DNA of 64,000 bases from Trachythela sp. YZ-2020 (GCA_016169945.1 JADLSH010000388.1:5592501-5656500), one strand, 5' to 3'; positions 46,801 to 59,402 are shown, counted from the first letter of the stretch. Translations and numbers: made by a program. Notes: a model not told the origin generated them from the letters alone.

Positions 46801-49576
46801 TCATAGTTAGTTTTGTACTTGGGAAAAACAAGCACTGCAGTTGCTTAGTTCGTGGTTTTCCTTGCTTTCCTTGCTCTTTTTCGTGATAATGGTTTCTAAT
46901 TCACATCATTAATTGAATTGAATTCAAATGCATCCCTAATATTGACTTCATTTCCATTCCTAGTCCCACTGACAGATATCACAGCACATTATGTTGACCC
47001 ATCAAACTACGATAGTGTTGAGAATGTTCTGAGAAAGTTCACAAAGAAATTGAACGAGAGAAATCTGAAAACTGAGGGCATCATAGGTGAAGGTAATGTA
47101 AGACAAAATGGAAATATTTCTATTACTTTAGTTTCTCAACAATGAATAATACTAGAATATGTGAAAATAACTTCTTCATCTTTTTCCAGGTGAATTTGGT
47201 GTCGTATGGAAAGGGTACCTTGAAATCGATGGAAAAGAACGAACTGTTGCGGTAAAATGTCTTCGAGTAAGTAGATCCCATACTCTATAACTAATTCAAC
47301 TTCAATCTTGGAAACCTACATCGGGGATCCGCTGTGTTGTTTGAGATACCGGTATAATAATAACCCTGATCATTAATTTTAGAGCGGATTGTCTGCAAAA
47401 TTACGTCGAGATTTTCTCGCAGAGGCATCCGTAATGGGTCAATTCAAGGATCCCAATGTGATCTCACTACATGGTGTCGTAGTTAAAAGTATGTTGTTTT
47501 CTCTTGTGAAATTTCATGAATTATTTTCTTAAAACAAAACATTGAATAATAGATGATCCACGTACTTATTGCTGCATTTACATCCCAGTAATGGTGAATG
47601 TTTGTTACGTATTTTATTAGAACATGCAGTGAAAATTGTCATGGAGTTTATGTCAAATGGTTCACTGGACCAATACGTAGTGGTAAGCTTTCTTTGAAAT
47701 TACATATCCGAGTTACTGCATGTCAACGTAAGGAATTCGAGAAAATGCAGTTCCTCCACCATGAAAATTCGCAACCATTTTTTTGTCTAATGAAGTTATC
47801 TTTTTTCCTTCGTTGTAGAAAAACAACGGAAGATTAACGACTTTACAATTACTTGGAATGGCACGGGGCATTGCGTCTGGTATGAAATATCTTTCTGGAC
47901 GAAATTTTATTCATAGGGTAAGTGCATTTGATAAGGTCTATTTTAGGTAGTAATATACTATAGGCTGGCATAGTTTGTGTCTGCAATACTACACAAATGA
48001 ATAAGACTCTTATATTTTGCAGGATCTAGCCGCAAGGAACATACTAGTTGATGAAAATCTAACATGCAAGGTCTCTGACTTCGGTTTAACTCGAGAGATT
48101 TGTCAAACTTCGAACTATGAAACTCGGGTAAGCATTTTGAGTAAATATAACATCGTGTATGAGTATATACCACTGATATATACTGTATAAATACTTGAGA
48201 CTCTACCCTGAGGTAGTGATATTAAATTAATATATTTAATTAAACTATTTTTAGGGCGGAAAAATTCCCATTCGGTGGACTGCACCGGAAGTGATAAAAC
48301 ACCGGAAGTCATTCATTGCAAGTGATGTGTGGAGTTATGGTGTCGTACTTTGGGAGATTATGTCGTTTGGTCAAAGACCGTATTGGGAATGGGACAATTT
48401 CCAGGTATTGTATTAGTATGAAGTAATGAAGAAAAATTCCTTACAAAAGTCAATAATACACCGATCTTGTTCTTATCCTAGGTTCTACAAGAAATAGAAA
48501 GTGGTTACAGACTTCCAGCTCCATTAGTAAGTGCAATTTTTGAAAGAAGTTAGTGGATACAAAAAGAGTAGATACAAATGAAGAAGCCAATATATAATGT
48601 TCTGTTCGCACTGCCTGTTCTTAGCTTATTGACATTTGACAGTCAAGTTAAGGGTGATTCCTGTAGCAATTTGACAGAATAATAACATTGTTACAACTTG
48701 TTCAAAAGCTTGCTGCAAATCTGTTGCGATCACATCTTGTCGAAAAGATGTGCATGAGAGGCTTACGCGTGCAGGCTTTACATTTACTGACGTTGTTGTT
48801 CTCATATTATTACTCTACAGAAATGTCCGAAAACTGTACACACTCTGATGCTTCACTGCTGGGAGAAAGAACGATCAAATCGTCCAACATTTTTACATAT
48901 TCTTGACCAGTTAGACCACTGGATTCGGTCACCCGAAACGATACATCATTCGCCTGCTACTAAAGCGAGAAGGTGGAGTACTATAGTACTATTAACAATT
49001 GTCATTGTCATGACAAATTGTACATCTGCATGACGCGTATATCGCGGGCTTAACTCACATTTCTTACTATCCTGCACATTTTTCGTATATTTTTTCATCT
49101 CACATCCTGACACTTCTTAGGGACTCTGGGAGTGCCTGCCGGTACTGCGAACGCTGTTGTGATAACCTGCGAAGTGGTTCTGGCTCAATAAAATCAAATA
49201 AAATCCTGAATCTCGCCCCACTTTTCTTCCTCTCATCCCGTTTCCTGCTATCAAAATAGACGTTCCTATTGTGGAACCTCTATCTTTCATAAGCATAGAA
49301 TTGAATGTGTACTTCCCCATAAGTTTATAATATATCTCTCCTAACTGATATTTCTCTTATCTTAGAAACACAATGGAACTTATCGAAACCCAATCACCGA
49401 TACACGAATGGCTCGATTCCATTAAAATGGGAAAATACGCGCCAAACTTTACTGAAGCAGGATACAATCGGCTAAGCCAGGTTGTTAATTTAACTGAACA
49501 GGACTTGTCCGATATGGGAATTACATTGGTCGGACATAGACATAAAATACATCAGAGTGTTCCGTTGGTGACGTAA
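40858..49576 (+). CDS. Eph-type receptor tyrosine kinase C (LBD–FN3–FN3–TM–kinase–SAM)
   Basis: Seventeen coding exons: 40858-40936, 43343-43407, 43529-44108, 44314-44625, 44926-45264, 45679-45799, 46322-46389, 46964-47092, 47190-47266, 47383-47488, 47621-47682, 47819-47917, 48023-48127, 48255-48404, 48482-48526, 48821-48972, 49366-49576. They total 2,700 nt in frame (899 aa). Residues: signal peptide about 1–24, ligand-binding fold 49–241, FN3 242–345 and 346–458, TM about 474–494, juxtamembrane [11 protein letters not shown], kinase about 555–820 ([42 protein letters not shown]), SAM about 838–898. There is no Cys-rich module between the LBD and FN3, unlike canonical Ephs. The 106-, 62-, 99-, 150- and 45-nt kinase exons match receptor A exactly in size and phase, so A and C are close paralogues. 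The tail PLVT is not a typical Eph PDZ ligand. Confidence 0.9.
46015..46310. mobile_element. Hairpin repeat with a second inverted pair, in receptor C intron
   Basis: Imperfect 45-bp arms (46,015–46,059 and 46,073–46,117) enclose a 13-bp loop; they carry ATTATTCGCC and GGTGAATATCGGTGAATAAA. Next comes a separate inverted pair, AGTAAAATTACATAGGTAAT (46,121–46,144) against 46,280–46,303. The composite ends about 12 bp before exon 46,322. No target duplication was resolved. I recall similar GGTGAATA hairpin repeats in anthozoan genomes, but this is from memory. Confidence 0.6.
46412..46789. mobile_element. hAT-like MITE (CAGGGCC ends) in receptor C intron
   Basis: This 378-bp element has ends CAGGGCCTTTTTTAA and the exact reverse complement TTAAAAAAGGCCCTG. 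It is flanked by a perfect 8-bp duplication, TTATACGT (46,404–46,411 and 46,790–46,797). CAGGG-type ends with 8-bp duplications are typical of hAT elements. It begins only 22 nt after the splice donor of the preceding exon, and its interior is rich in G runs. Confidence 0.88.
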
Positions 49577-52172
49577 AAAGAATGGAGAATGAAGTATATT
49601 GTTTATAAGCTGATAACAACATTTTGCAGTGAACAGATATATTTGCAACAGGCTTGTAACAAGTCTATGGACATAAAAACTATGATGATTACATCAGAGT
49701 ACTCCATTGGTAACGTAAAGGAGTGTTAGAAATTAATGGAGGAACTTTTAGAGGAGGTGACATACCTGGAAATTGGAGATTATCAATCTAAGGATCCTGA
49801 GCAACATTTGCCCCAGCAACAAGATTGAGGACGACTTTCAATTTTTCGCATCTTTTTCGATAAGATGCGTTTACAACAGGCTTGAAACAAGTCTGCTATA
49901 ACAAGTTGCAAAAATGCAACAGCAAGTGGTTATTAGATTGCAGCTAACGTTAAATATTGCACTAAATTCAATTAATTACTATTAATTGTGCAGTGTTTGA
50001 CAGTTTGTGGAACACCATGTATATTGAAATGGTTTGTATCATCAACATCAGCTGTGTAAATAATTTATATTAATAATTAATCAGCTCATGATTACATATC
50101 AATGACATGTCGATCAGGCTTACGGATAAAAAACTTTGCCAAATAGACGTGGTGTTGTCCGTGAAACAAAACAATTAGATTGATCAATGATCATATACAT
50201 AATAGATGCTTGACGATTGAAATTTATATAATGTATATACGGTTGCACCATATTGATGAAAAGGTGTACATGTTTGCATCAAAATTAAGTTAGAAATTTT
50301 AGAACAGAGATTTTATTTAAATAGTAGTTATATTATGTGAATATATGGAAATATTGTATTTATATTTAGCGGATGGAATAAAAAATAGAATGGTACATTC
50401 ATTGTGTTGAAGTTCTGCGAGTCCAGCGAGTAGACTTTCTCCAAATCTCTTTCACTGTCTTTCGATCTGTATTGATCCACTAAAGTGTAAATAAATAAAA
50501 TAGTGTATCGATCGATCGATACAGAAAGACAATCAAAAGAGAGACTTGGAGCAAGTCTATCGAGCGAGATGTCCAAAAATCTAGTATATTAATAATTGCG
50601 GTGTGTTTACACTGACGGAATGTTAGACGAAAGGAAGATAAATGGCGGGATTTCAAGGAGTCACGCGATGAGGAAAAACTACGGTAAACGTGCGAGACAG
50701 CAAGGAAATTTGAACACGGGATTCGGGATTTAAGAATCCTATTGCCATTGGCTAGAAGTCTGAATGTGGGCCCTGGCGTTTGGCTGTTTAAAGGACTTTA
50801 AATGTCGCGCTAAAAATTACGTAATATCCAGTTTCCCAAACAATGCACGAATAATCCCACAATGCCTTGCGCGGACAAATGTAAACAACAACACGAAACA
50901 GATTAAACTTTTTTGATATTATCCCCGAGCCGGTGCGAAGCGCCGTGCGAGGGTACTAATTCCGCGCGGATATTTACACCCGGAAAAAAAGGAGAGCAAT
51001 GGGAATCCAAAGTTCATCAAGTTTTGCGGGCGCATGGGTGTGACGGGTGTGATGGGTGGTCATCTCACTATAAATCTTTGTTAGGAGTGGAATGAGCGAA
51101 TTATAAAAAAACATGAGTAAGTCATATCAGGAAGTCTGAATTATAACTTATAAATCGCTTTTTGGGACTTCAGGAAAAGCTGCGGAACAAATTTATCGTT
51201 TATACTTTATAAAAAAGGATAAATAAAGATAGATGGTCGAAAAAATATGGCAAGTTTCTTATATTAAATTGTTGATGTATTTTAATATAGCCGTATTAAA
51301 GAATGTTGTTTTATTTACATAGATTTTCATTTTTTTGCAATTAAAATATCCTATATTTTATGCTATCAAAAGGTTCCAACTTAAAAGGAAAGCGAAATCG
51401 TTTCACACGAGAGAATTTGTATATTTTCAACTGATTTCATTTCAAAAACTAATTTATAAGTAAAAGGCAGTTTAGTTTTATAAACTTTTGGCAACGTTTT
51501 AGCAAACGGAAGGTTGCATTTAAACATTAATTTGAAGCTTATAGAATGCATAAGAACATACCTACACCATATATCTCAGATTTGTATGGCTAAAACAACT
51601 AATATTTTAATTATTTTTGTAGTTTTGTAACCTGTTTTTTAAAATAACTGTTTTGTACTCCAGAAAAGAAGTTTATTTTATCGTGTTGCCATGGCTACTG
51701 TGCTTCCTCTTCTTGAAACAAAATTTCCATTTTTTATTCTTTCAAAATAAATTTCCCAAAATAATATTGTTTCCTTCCACTCTTCTTTCCAAACTATTAG
51801 AGTAATGATCAAAATTTTAATGGCACATTTAAAATGAAGGAAGCCACAGTGATTACGTCAGGTAAAACATTTCATTTGGCGATAGCCTTTGATTGCGTCG
51901 TGAAGAGGGGTGTGAGCCAAGGATCCAATTCTGTTTTCTATGCCAAAAATTTGTTTTGAACGCAGATATCCGACTCGCCTACAACCTTTGCATGGCAGAT
52001 TTTTTGATAAAAAAGATTAGCAATAGTAATGTTTTGGAATGTAATGTCTGGCAATGTTCAGCTGGGGCGAGGGGTTACTGCAAGCATGTATTTCTAGTAA
52101 TTATTATAAAGTATGGCTTAGAATTTAGGCTGGTTTTAGTTTTCGAAACAATTTTTTTAATGCAGGCGATTG
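49577..52172. other. Intergenic region between receptor C and the ankyrin–SOCS gene
   Basis: This region holds fragments of a repeat rich in AACAGGCTTG(T/A)AACAAGTCT (about 49,640 and 49,870), a GATC-rich palindromic run (ATCGATCGATCGAT near 50,507), and the second copy of a dispersed repeat (about 50,650–50,755). No receptor exon remains. A possible non-coding first exon of the next gene ends at 51,861 (GTCAG|GTAAAA) and would join an acceptor at 52,166. Confidence 0.45.
50650..50755 (+). repeat. Dispersed repeat copy 2 (pairs with about 810–905)
   Basis: Diverged copy of the 810–905 segment, sharing GAGGAAAAACTAC/GAGAAAAATCTAC, AAACGTG, and GATTTAAGAA followed by CCTATTG, in the same order and orientation. 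Function and boundaries are unknown. Confidence 0.4.
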
Positions 52173-55100
52173 ATGGGACAGAAACATACGTTGTTTTTTG
52201 CGGCAGGGGAAGGACGAAAAGACGACTTGAAATGGGTGTTATATGATAAAAAAGTGTCGCCAAATTTGCGAGATCATACGACACAAGAAGTAGCATTGCA
52301 CCTTGCTGCATCTAAAGGCCATGTTGAATGTGTAAAGTTATTGTTGAAAGCTGGTAGGTTTAATACAGTGTTGGGTCTATTTATTGGTGTGATTCTTTTG
52401 ATGGTCTGAAAATGTTGGATGCATGAAGTGTTGGATGTTATTCGGATTTAGGTTTGATTTGGATTTTTGTTTGATATTAGTTACTAAGATCAGGATTAGA
52501 GTTAATAGAGTAAAGTGTTTGGATTAGACTAAGGATTCAAGTTTGCATTTAAAGTTAGGCTTTAGGGTGTATTTAGTATGGGTAATTTGGATTAGGGTTA
52601 ACATTAGTATTGAGCACTATTAAAATATGAACTAGCTAAGTTTAGGATCAGATTTAACAGTTGGATTAGATTGTGGATTAGAGTTTAGATGAAGGATTTA
52701 AGTTTCAATTGAAGTTCATTAAAATGCAGGAGCCAATGTAGATGCTCGGAACAGTTATGGCTTGACCTCACTCCACCTTGCAGTGTGTGATGGGAAGATT
52801 GGATGTGTTCAGGCATTGATTGAAGGAGGGGCTGATGTCAATGCAACATCAAGGTACATCAGAAATTTGGATTATTAAGCATAAAACTTGTAAACAAGGG
52901 TATTCAGTTACCACTCTAGCCTAGACCACAGACCTCTCAACTTGAGATCAGATTCTGTAGTGAGACTAGCGGCAAAGTCGCAAGGAACTTGAAGGGGGCA
53001 CTCCCCCCTCCCCCCAATAAAGTTGAGTTGCTAAAATGCCATTTCCTGCACACTCTGGGAAACGTTTTGTAATATTCAAAATGTTTTCAAATTAAGCATT
53101 ATAGTCTACATACATGTAAAATATACTACTTGAGAGATATTACTTAAGTATACTGAGATTTAAGAGTCAAAACACCAAACCATGAATGAACAATAAGAAA
53201 AATGTATGTATGAAGCAATGTTTAATTTGATCGATACAACCGTTACCCTGGATAAGTTGCTCAGCGACCCTTCAATGCGTTAGACCAGTAACTGGTCGTG
53301 TGAAAACGAGGTCTTGGCGTGAGATCATGAGATAAGGCTTAAAATTGTGTGTCACACGACGAAATCGTGTGAGTTGAGAGGTCTGAGACCATGTTGTTTC
53401 CACTGAATGCATTCAGACTTTAACAGATAGCTTCATTATTTTGACATGTAATGGATAAAAAACAAAGCAATTCTACCCCTTGAAAGCCTATCAGTTGGTC
53501 CATTAGTAATGGCTTTCAACACAATATATAAATTCTGAATCTAGTTCTATTCCTAGATCAGTGGTTCTAATCCTTTCTATAGATTTGGCTGTACTCCATT
53601 GCATCAGGCTGCCTATTTCAGGCGTCTTAAATGTTGTCAAGCATTACTAAGTGCTGGTGCTTGGGTTGATGTCCAGGAATCTTGGGGAAGAACACCATTA
53701 TTCCTTGCCATTGAGAAGAAAAATATGTAAGTTTATAGTAAAGTTTAGAGAGACTACAACTATAAATTAGACGATCAGTTCATATTGGGAAGGCCAATTT
53801 TTCGTTCTGTACCTCTTTAGATCTATTTGTACATAGAAATAGCAATTAAATGAGCTGAAATTTGAAATTCATCGAAATCCCATCAAAAGGGCATGGCAGC
53901 AATATTTTTTTTGATTGCCCTTACTTTTGCCCCCCTTGCCCTACCTTAGCTCTGGCGTCGCTGATATCTGGGTTTTACTAACCACTATCCTGCAGCAGGG
54001 TGGTTGCAGGGTTCGTGCAGGTCCTTAAACTCCTTGAAAAGTGCTTAAATTGAAAATTCAATTTCAAGGGCACTTGAAAAGTGCTTGAAAATACAAAATT
54101 TGTTGAAAATGCTTGAAAAGTGCTTGAAAATCACGCATAATGTTAATTCAAAATAGAACATATTGTCTAATGAGACATTTTCATAATTTTATCTAGCAAA
54201 TACTGTAAGAAAGTCGCTTGTCTTGCATTCTTTTACTATGGTTATCGTTCAGCCGCCACTATATTTTTTCTTATATTTGGATTGTGTATATTTGGAAAAA
54301 TTTAATTTTAGTGCTTGAATAGTCCTTGAAATGTCCTTAAATCTTCTTATTGGGAACATGCACGAATTGTGGTTGTGAACCTACACTTATCTGAGTGAGA
54401 AAAGGATGTAAATTATTTTCATTATTTGTAGTAGTCTCTCTTTGGTGGCCAATAAATACTATTGAGGGATGTAATTTAGTTTTCTTGTTGCCATAAGTGT
54501 CTGAGATTCATGACCACAATGGTTTAAATTATAATAGCATTCCTATTTTCTTCATAGTGATATTGTAACATTACTTCTTCAACACAAAGCAAATGTTCAT
54601 ATCACAGACAGTATTAAAGGACAAACATCTCTGATCCTAGCTGCTTCATTAGGGGACACAGAATCCATGCGATGTCTACTTGATTACTGTGCTGATCCAA
54701 ATTGTCAAGATATTTTTGGTCATACACCATTGCATCATGGTAAGAAATGTAGAAGATAGATATAGTAATATAATAAGATTGGGTAGAAGATGAACAATGG
54801 TCACAGAACAGCCTCCTCTGCAGAAATTTCACAATATTTAGCAGAGTGCACCAAAAGATTGGAAGCTGGTAATCAGGGGAAGGAGAGGGGGGTGGCATCC
54901 CATTCTATCACCCTATTGCCTATAAAATTATTGCATAATGCCCTAGTCACAGAGTATGTCACAGATTCATTTCCCTTATCCCTAAACGATTTAGAAAACC
55001 TATTCAAATGAATGTCTTAACCTTAACCAGAACTATGTAAAGAAAAAGTAGTCCACCTCCAATTATAAACAAAAAATTGTTACCATACAAAGTTCTTTGA

Positions 55101-55713
55101 CATGGGAGCAATCTAAATTTCTGTTTTATCTTTTGTTAGATATCAGTATATTTGTTAGATATGCAGCCATATGCCCCACAACGGTCCCAAGTGGATAACT
55201 AACTATAGATATTTCTTCAGTTGTCTGTCAGAATTACGGAAAATGACGGTAGTCAGTTAACCCTATTCTAACCCTCTATCATATAGTTGTGAAAGAAACA
55301 ACAGACGAGAATACGGAGAAGTGTATCAGACAACTTGCAGCATATGGCGCAGTGTGTCTGAGAGACAATAATAACCAATCACCTATTGATATACTAATGG
55401 ACAAAAACAGAATTTCTGATGCTGAAACTTTAATGAAATTAACATGTAAGGTGGAAATTTTTGTTGTTGGTTTTTGTGTGGAAAAACCACGTTGCTTTTT
55501 AATGTTCATCATTGGCTCAGTGCAAAAGGGTTAATAATTTCTTTCTCCAAATTTTCTTTTTTAGGCAAACCAAGAAGTTTACGAAGTATATGTTGGGTGA
55601 AAGTAAGACAAAATTTACAAAGACAGAGAATCGTGGATTTACGAGAGCTAAAAGTTCCAAAATGTTTAATTAGATTTATAGAAGATGATTTTGCGTTCCT
55701 AGAAACGAATTAA
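52173..55713 (+). CDS. Ankyrin-repeat SOCS-box protein (ASB family)
   Basis: Six coding exons: 52173-52353, 52730-52853, 53583-53726, 54558-54739, 55287-55445, 55565-55713, 939 nt in frame, 312 aa. ASB proteins are substrate receptors of Elongin B/C–Cullin-5 ubiquitin ligases. Ankyrin repeats fill about residues 1–250; cores such as TPLHQAAYFRRLKCCQALL and TSLHLAVCDGKIGCVQALI are visible. The C-terminal 40 residues are a SOCS box: SLRSICWVKV matches the Elongin-BC consensus (S-L-x3-C-x3-V) exactly, while the Cullin-5 part reads LKVPKCL, a weak version of LPxP. Which ASB subtype it is cannot be told. The ATG lies 7 nt after a probable acceptor (52,166), so a non-coding upstream exon is likely. 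An ATG at 51,834 would run into a stop after splicing. Confidence 0.88.
54015..54365. repeat. CTTGAAAAGTGCTTGAAA-type interspersed repeat
   Basis: The intron of the ankyrin–SOCS gene holds several AAAAGTGCTTGAAAA words at its left part and TGCTTGAATAGTCCTTGAAATGTCC at its right, with GTGCA-containing ends. It resembles a widespread animal repeat built of CTTGAAAAGTGC. The family is not assigned and no target duplication was found. Confidence 0.4.
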
Positions 55714-56556
55714 AGTATTTTAAAAATTGTAAAATAGTTTTGTATGTAATGTACAATTGATGTAGGAAATGTAACATTGTTGTAGAAATTGTACACTAAC
55801 TTTGTATGTACTATATTATGTATTACAAATGTATGAACCAATGTATGATACTATTTCTGGGGTTTCACTTATGCATGATTCAGGAAGTATTTGAGAGTTC
55901 ATTTACTGATTTAGGCCATTTCCATACAACTAAGACTGAAATACAGACAATGGAGATTGAGTTGATATATTTCCGGATTTTGTTATAAAACTTGTGAATT
56001 ATGGAAAATAGGCCGGTTGCAGAATGGTAGAGGATATTTTCAACAATATTTTTTCAACTTGCGCCAGAAAAAGTCAAATCAAAGCTAAGAAATCCGCCAT
56101 CATACCACAGATGATGCGCATATATTGTGCGCTTATAGCCTTTATATACCAGTGAGCTCTATATATATATATCTGGAGTGAGAACTTATGTCCAAAAAGT
56201 GAAGCCAAAGATGGCGGAAATTGACGTCCAGTGCCAATCCCTTTCTATTGTTTTCGACCGCGCGGTTTGTACAAGCCGGCAAGGAGTGTGCCGAAATTTT
56301 GTGTTTTTACTCCGATGTAAACAATAACATCATGATTTTATGAACTAATAACTTGATTAGCGATGCGATCTGTTAGTATAAACTGGAATTAGCTAGAAAA
56401 ATGGTATGAAAACTGTTTATGACCTTCATGAGTTTGGACGTCAATTGCCGCCATCTTTGGCTTCACTTGGCCTATTAATTGGCCGAACATTAGAAGTTCT
56501 TACTCCAGATATATATATGGAGCTCACTGGCTTATACTGGCCTATTTACATCCAAG
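55714..56556. other. Short intergenic region with MITE upstream of the 213-aa gene
   Basis: It contains the 3' flank of the ankyrin–SOCS gene (no AATAAA seen) and, at 56,150–56,529, a hAT-like MITE. Only 27 bp separate that MITE from the next start codon, so the core promoter of the following gene is in or very near transposon sequence. Confidence 0.5.
56150..56529. mobile_element. hAT-like MITE, copy 2
   Basis: A 380-bp element of the same family as 18,775–19,115. It has the same CAGTGAGCTC ends, AAGTGAAGCCAAAGATGGCG subterminal segment and internal order. The 8-bp flanks (TTATATAC and GCTTATAC) match at only five positions, so this copy is older or its duplication has decayed. Confidence 0.8.
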
Positions 56557-59402
56557 ATGGCGGATGATGATAAACTAGACAGCCACAAACATCGACGAAA
56601 GAAAGCTGGTACGCCTGAATGGAGTGAAACCTGCATTGGTTTCTGGAGTAAAACATATAAAGAAACACCTGGCAAAGAAAACGATGAACAAAGAAGATGT
56701 CGGGGGATTAGTATACTTCACTTAAATAAGGTATATGTTTTAAACTTTGTGATATGGAGTTTATGGACTCGTGTGTATATATTTGAGCACTATTGTATAT
56801 ATGTTGACATATTGAGTACTGTAAGTGTAATGATTGTCAAATACAGTTGGATATTTTGGTATTAAATCCAGCCTTAACCTGATACTAAAAGTTATGTAGT
56901 TTATAGAATGTCCAATCCTAGAGTACATTTATCACGTTTTTCATTTTTAGTTTGCCAGTGCTAGCAAGGTTAAAAATATACCAACTACTGGAATTGAAAT
57001 TGTAATAAGGGAAGGAGGTCAGTTATGTATTATTATTTTTACAAAGTTGAGTGTAGGCCTCTAACTTGCCACAGCCCAGCCCTTGTTCAGTTTTCTTGTT
57101 GTTTTAATTATTTATACTGTTCTTATAATGGCAGACAAAGTATCTGCAGCACGCGACCTTCATCCTTTCCTTGGCATCTTTGTAGATGAAAAAGATGTCA
57201 ACAAAAAGATCAAAGACACAGAAAGGTACAGAAATTGATAGTAATGTTATATAATATTCAACTATATTGACTATAATTGTATTACATCTCTCATGCCAAG
57301 TGACCAACAACCTTGCATTGTGACTTCCTCTCTGCTTAATTAATTTTCCCCTTCAAGAGTAATTGACAGCATGCCTTGGTTGCTTCTGCATAAGGTGAAT
57401 TAATTCATTGTTGAATTAATCAGTAACTTGGGCACCGTCAATCAATCCTCAGCAAACTAAGGACAATTTACCCCACTCTTGCTTAATTCATACAAAATGC
57501 AAGGTCTGGACCAAAGCAAAACTGCTTGCAAACACAAAAAATAATTCTAGTAACAAGCGCATGAGTGGTATAGGAACTGCTCTAACTTATGGTGTGCAGT
57601 TGTCTTATTATGTATCAGCTTCTATACAACAGATAGCAGACCATAAACTGTACACATCACATCGCGTGTCTGTGATATTTTGGTTATATCATGTTTCACA
57701 CATGAATATATATTATATTTCTCTTTGATCTTGACCCCAATCACAACCCTAATCCTAACCTAAACGCTCTTGTGCATCATGCACAGTGCATGAAACATGA
57801 CGATATAACCAATAGTTTAATGATCTGCTTAAATAGTACTCAAGAAGGAAACACTGACAGAGATAAACTGAAAGATCAATCTGACGAAGCAACTCCTAAA
57901 ATTCTTGAACAAGTTGCAGAAAACTGGGGCAAGAGATGCCACAATATTGGAAATAAATTGGTGAAGTACTACAACAATCCCAGCACAAGTACAGGTGAAC
58001 GCTGGCTACAGTTTATGTTGATTAATTTGTCAATGATTTATTCAGGGTTAAAATGACTGGGCGCCAAGGTTGCCAAATGCAACCAAATTCATGCGTCTGT
58101 CAACTAAATACTTTCCAATGGTAACTCGACCTCATGACAAATGAGTGAAAAATAGAATTGATTAAGTAATTCTAATGCGTTAAACATTACCTTTTGATGA
58201 GAATGTTGTCAGAATGTCAGTACAATGTTATAATTATATCATATATTATGCTGTATATTATATAAATTACATAATTATTAAGTAATTTGAAATTGCATAT
58301 ATAGATTATTGATCAATAAATCTTGATTGACATAGGGAAACTTGGTGTTAAATTTGACCACCAGATTTTATTCCCTGGTTGCCACTTGGGTGACTAAAAT
58401 ATTTTCCAATTTCAACCCCTGGATTTATTGCATCTTCGATACAGTAAAGTCACTGATGTTCAATCCCTCTGTCTTGTTTAGAAATTTTGACTGATGTTAA
58501 AAAGAGCATTTCCACTGGATACCAGACTACAATTCGTATTTTATCATATTGTCAGCCTCTGGAGAAGGCCAAACAGGTAATAATAACATTAATCTGGGAT
58601 AAAATTTAAATGTTCTGTCTGGGAAAAGTTAATTTTGCCCAATTTAACAATTTTATTGAGAATTCTACCGTACAATCAAAGAACTAATCAACATGTCTAG
58701 TATAAAACAATTAGTAGACTTAGTAGAATACCCAAATGTATAGAGCTGAACATGTGATAAAGTCCCATGCAAGGTGCTTAGCATTATTACAACATATGAA
58801 AATATCAAATATAACTACAGTCAAACCTGTATTAAGCTGCCCTGTATTAAGGGGACACTTTGTAAAGTCCTGAATTGAATCTCATATAATTCCTATTAAT
58901 GAAACCTCTAAGCGGACACCTCTATTAAGCGGACGCGGACACCTAAATTGGCACATAGACACAAAAAACCTGTGTTAAACGGACAAAATTTTCTTAATTT
59001 TTCATAATCTTTACAATTTTTGCACGTTAGTAACTATACTAACGATATTCGGCAATCGGTTTAAAGTCTATTTGTTAATTCGACTAGTATATTATTACGC
59101 GTGCGTTAAGACAAGTTTTTTACCGTAGTTCAAACATCGAAATTGGGGGTGGGGGCTGGTGACGAGAACCTCTGTTAAGCGGACACCTCTATTAAGCAGA
59201 CACTAACCTATTCCCCGAGGGTGTCTGCTTAATACAGGTTTGACTGTAGTTAGAACAAATTTACTGTTTAAGTTCTTCATCATGGACAGTCACGCACTAA
59301 TGACCAGGTGCCCAATCTTACATTGTGAAAATTCTTGATTTTCAGATATCTAATTTTATAAGTGAGCGTTTGAAAAATGCCTCAAAGTGGTGGAAAGAGT
59401 GA
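56557..59402 (+). CDS. Unrecognised 213-aa protein with a possible BH3-like segment
   Basis: Six coding exons: 56557-56730, 56951-57017, 57135-57225, 57837-57994, 58482-58576, 59346-59402, 642 nt in frame. I do not recognise the family. The N-terminus is highly charged (HKHRRKK); residues about 81–110 hold DLHPFLGIFVDEKDVNKKIK. There is no signal peptide or clear membrane segment, so it is probably cytosolic or nuclear. Within exon 4, WGKRCHNIGNKLVKYY can be laid without gaps on the BH3 helix pattern (small–x3–hydrophobic–x2–I-G-D/N), but the usual Leu is Cys and the Asp is Asn, so this is only a suggestion. The start lies in CCAAGATGGCGGA, close to the TISU initiator of short-leader mRNAs. 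The exon 4 acceptor (57,836) has a poor pyrimidine tract and is the weakest join. Confidence 0.65.
58818..59246. mobile_element. Tc1/mariner-like MITE
   Basis: Inverted ends (CAGTCAAACCTGTATTAAGC at the left and its complement at the right) are flanked by TA dinucleotides (58,816–58,817 and 59,247–59,248), as for Tc1/mariner elements. The interior carries repeated TTAAGCGGACACCTCTATTAA segments. The 429-bp element lies in the last intron of the 213-aa gene and has no transposase frame. Confidence 0.8.

Noticed and set aside
51834..51861. ATG at 51,834 as the start of the ankyrin–SOCS protein
   Set aside because: Splicing its phase-1 end to the 52,166 acceptor makes an immediate stop (GGC GAT TGA). 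It is more likely leader sequence or an upstream frame.
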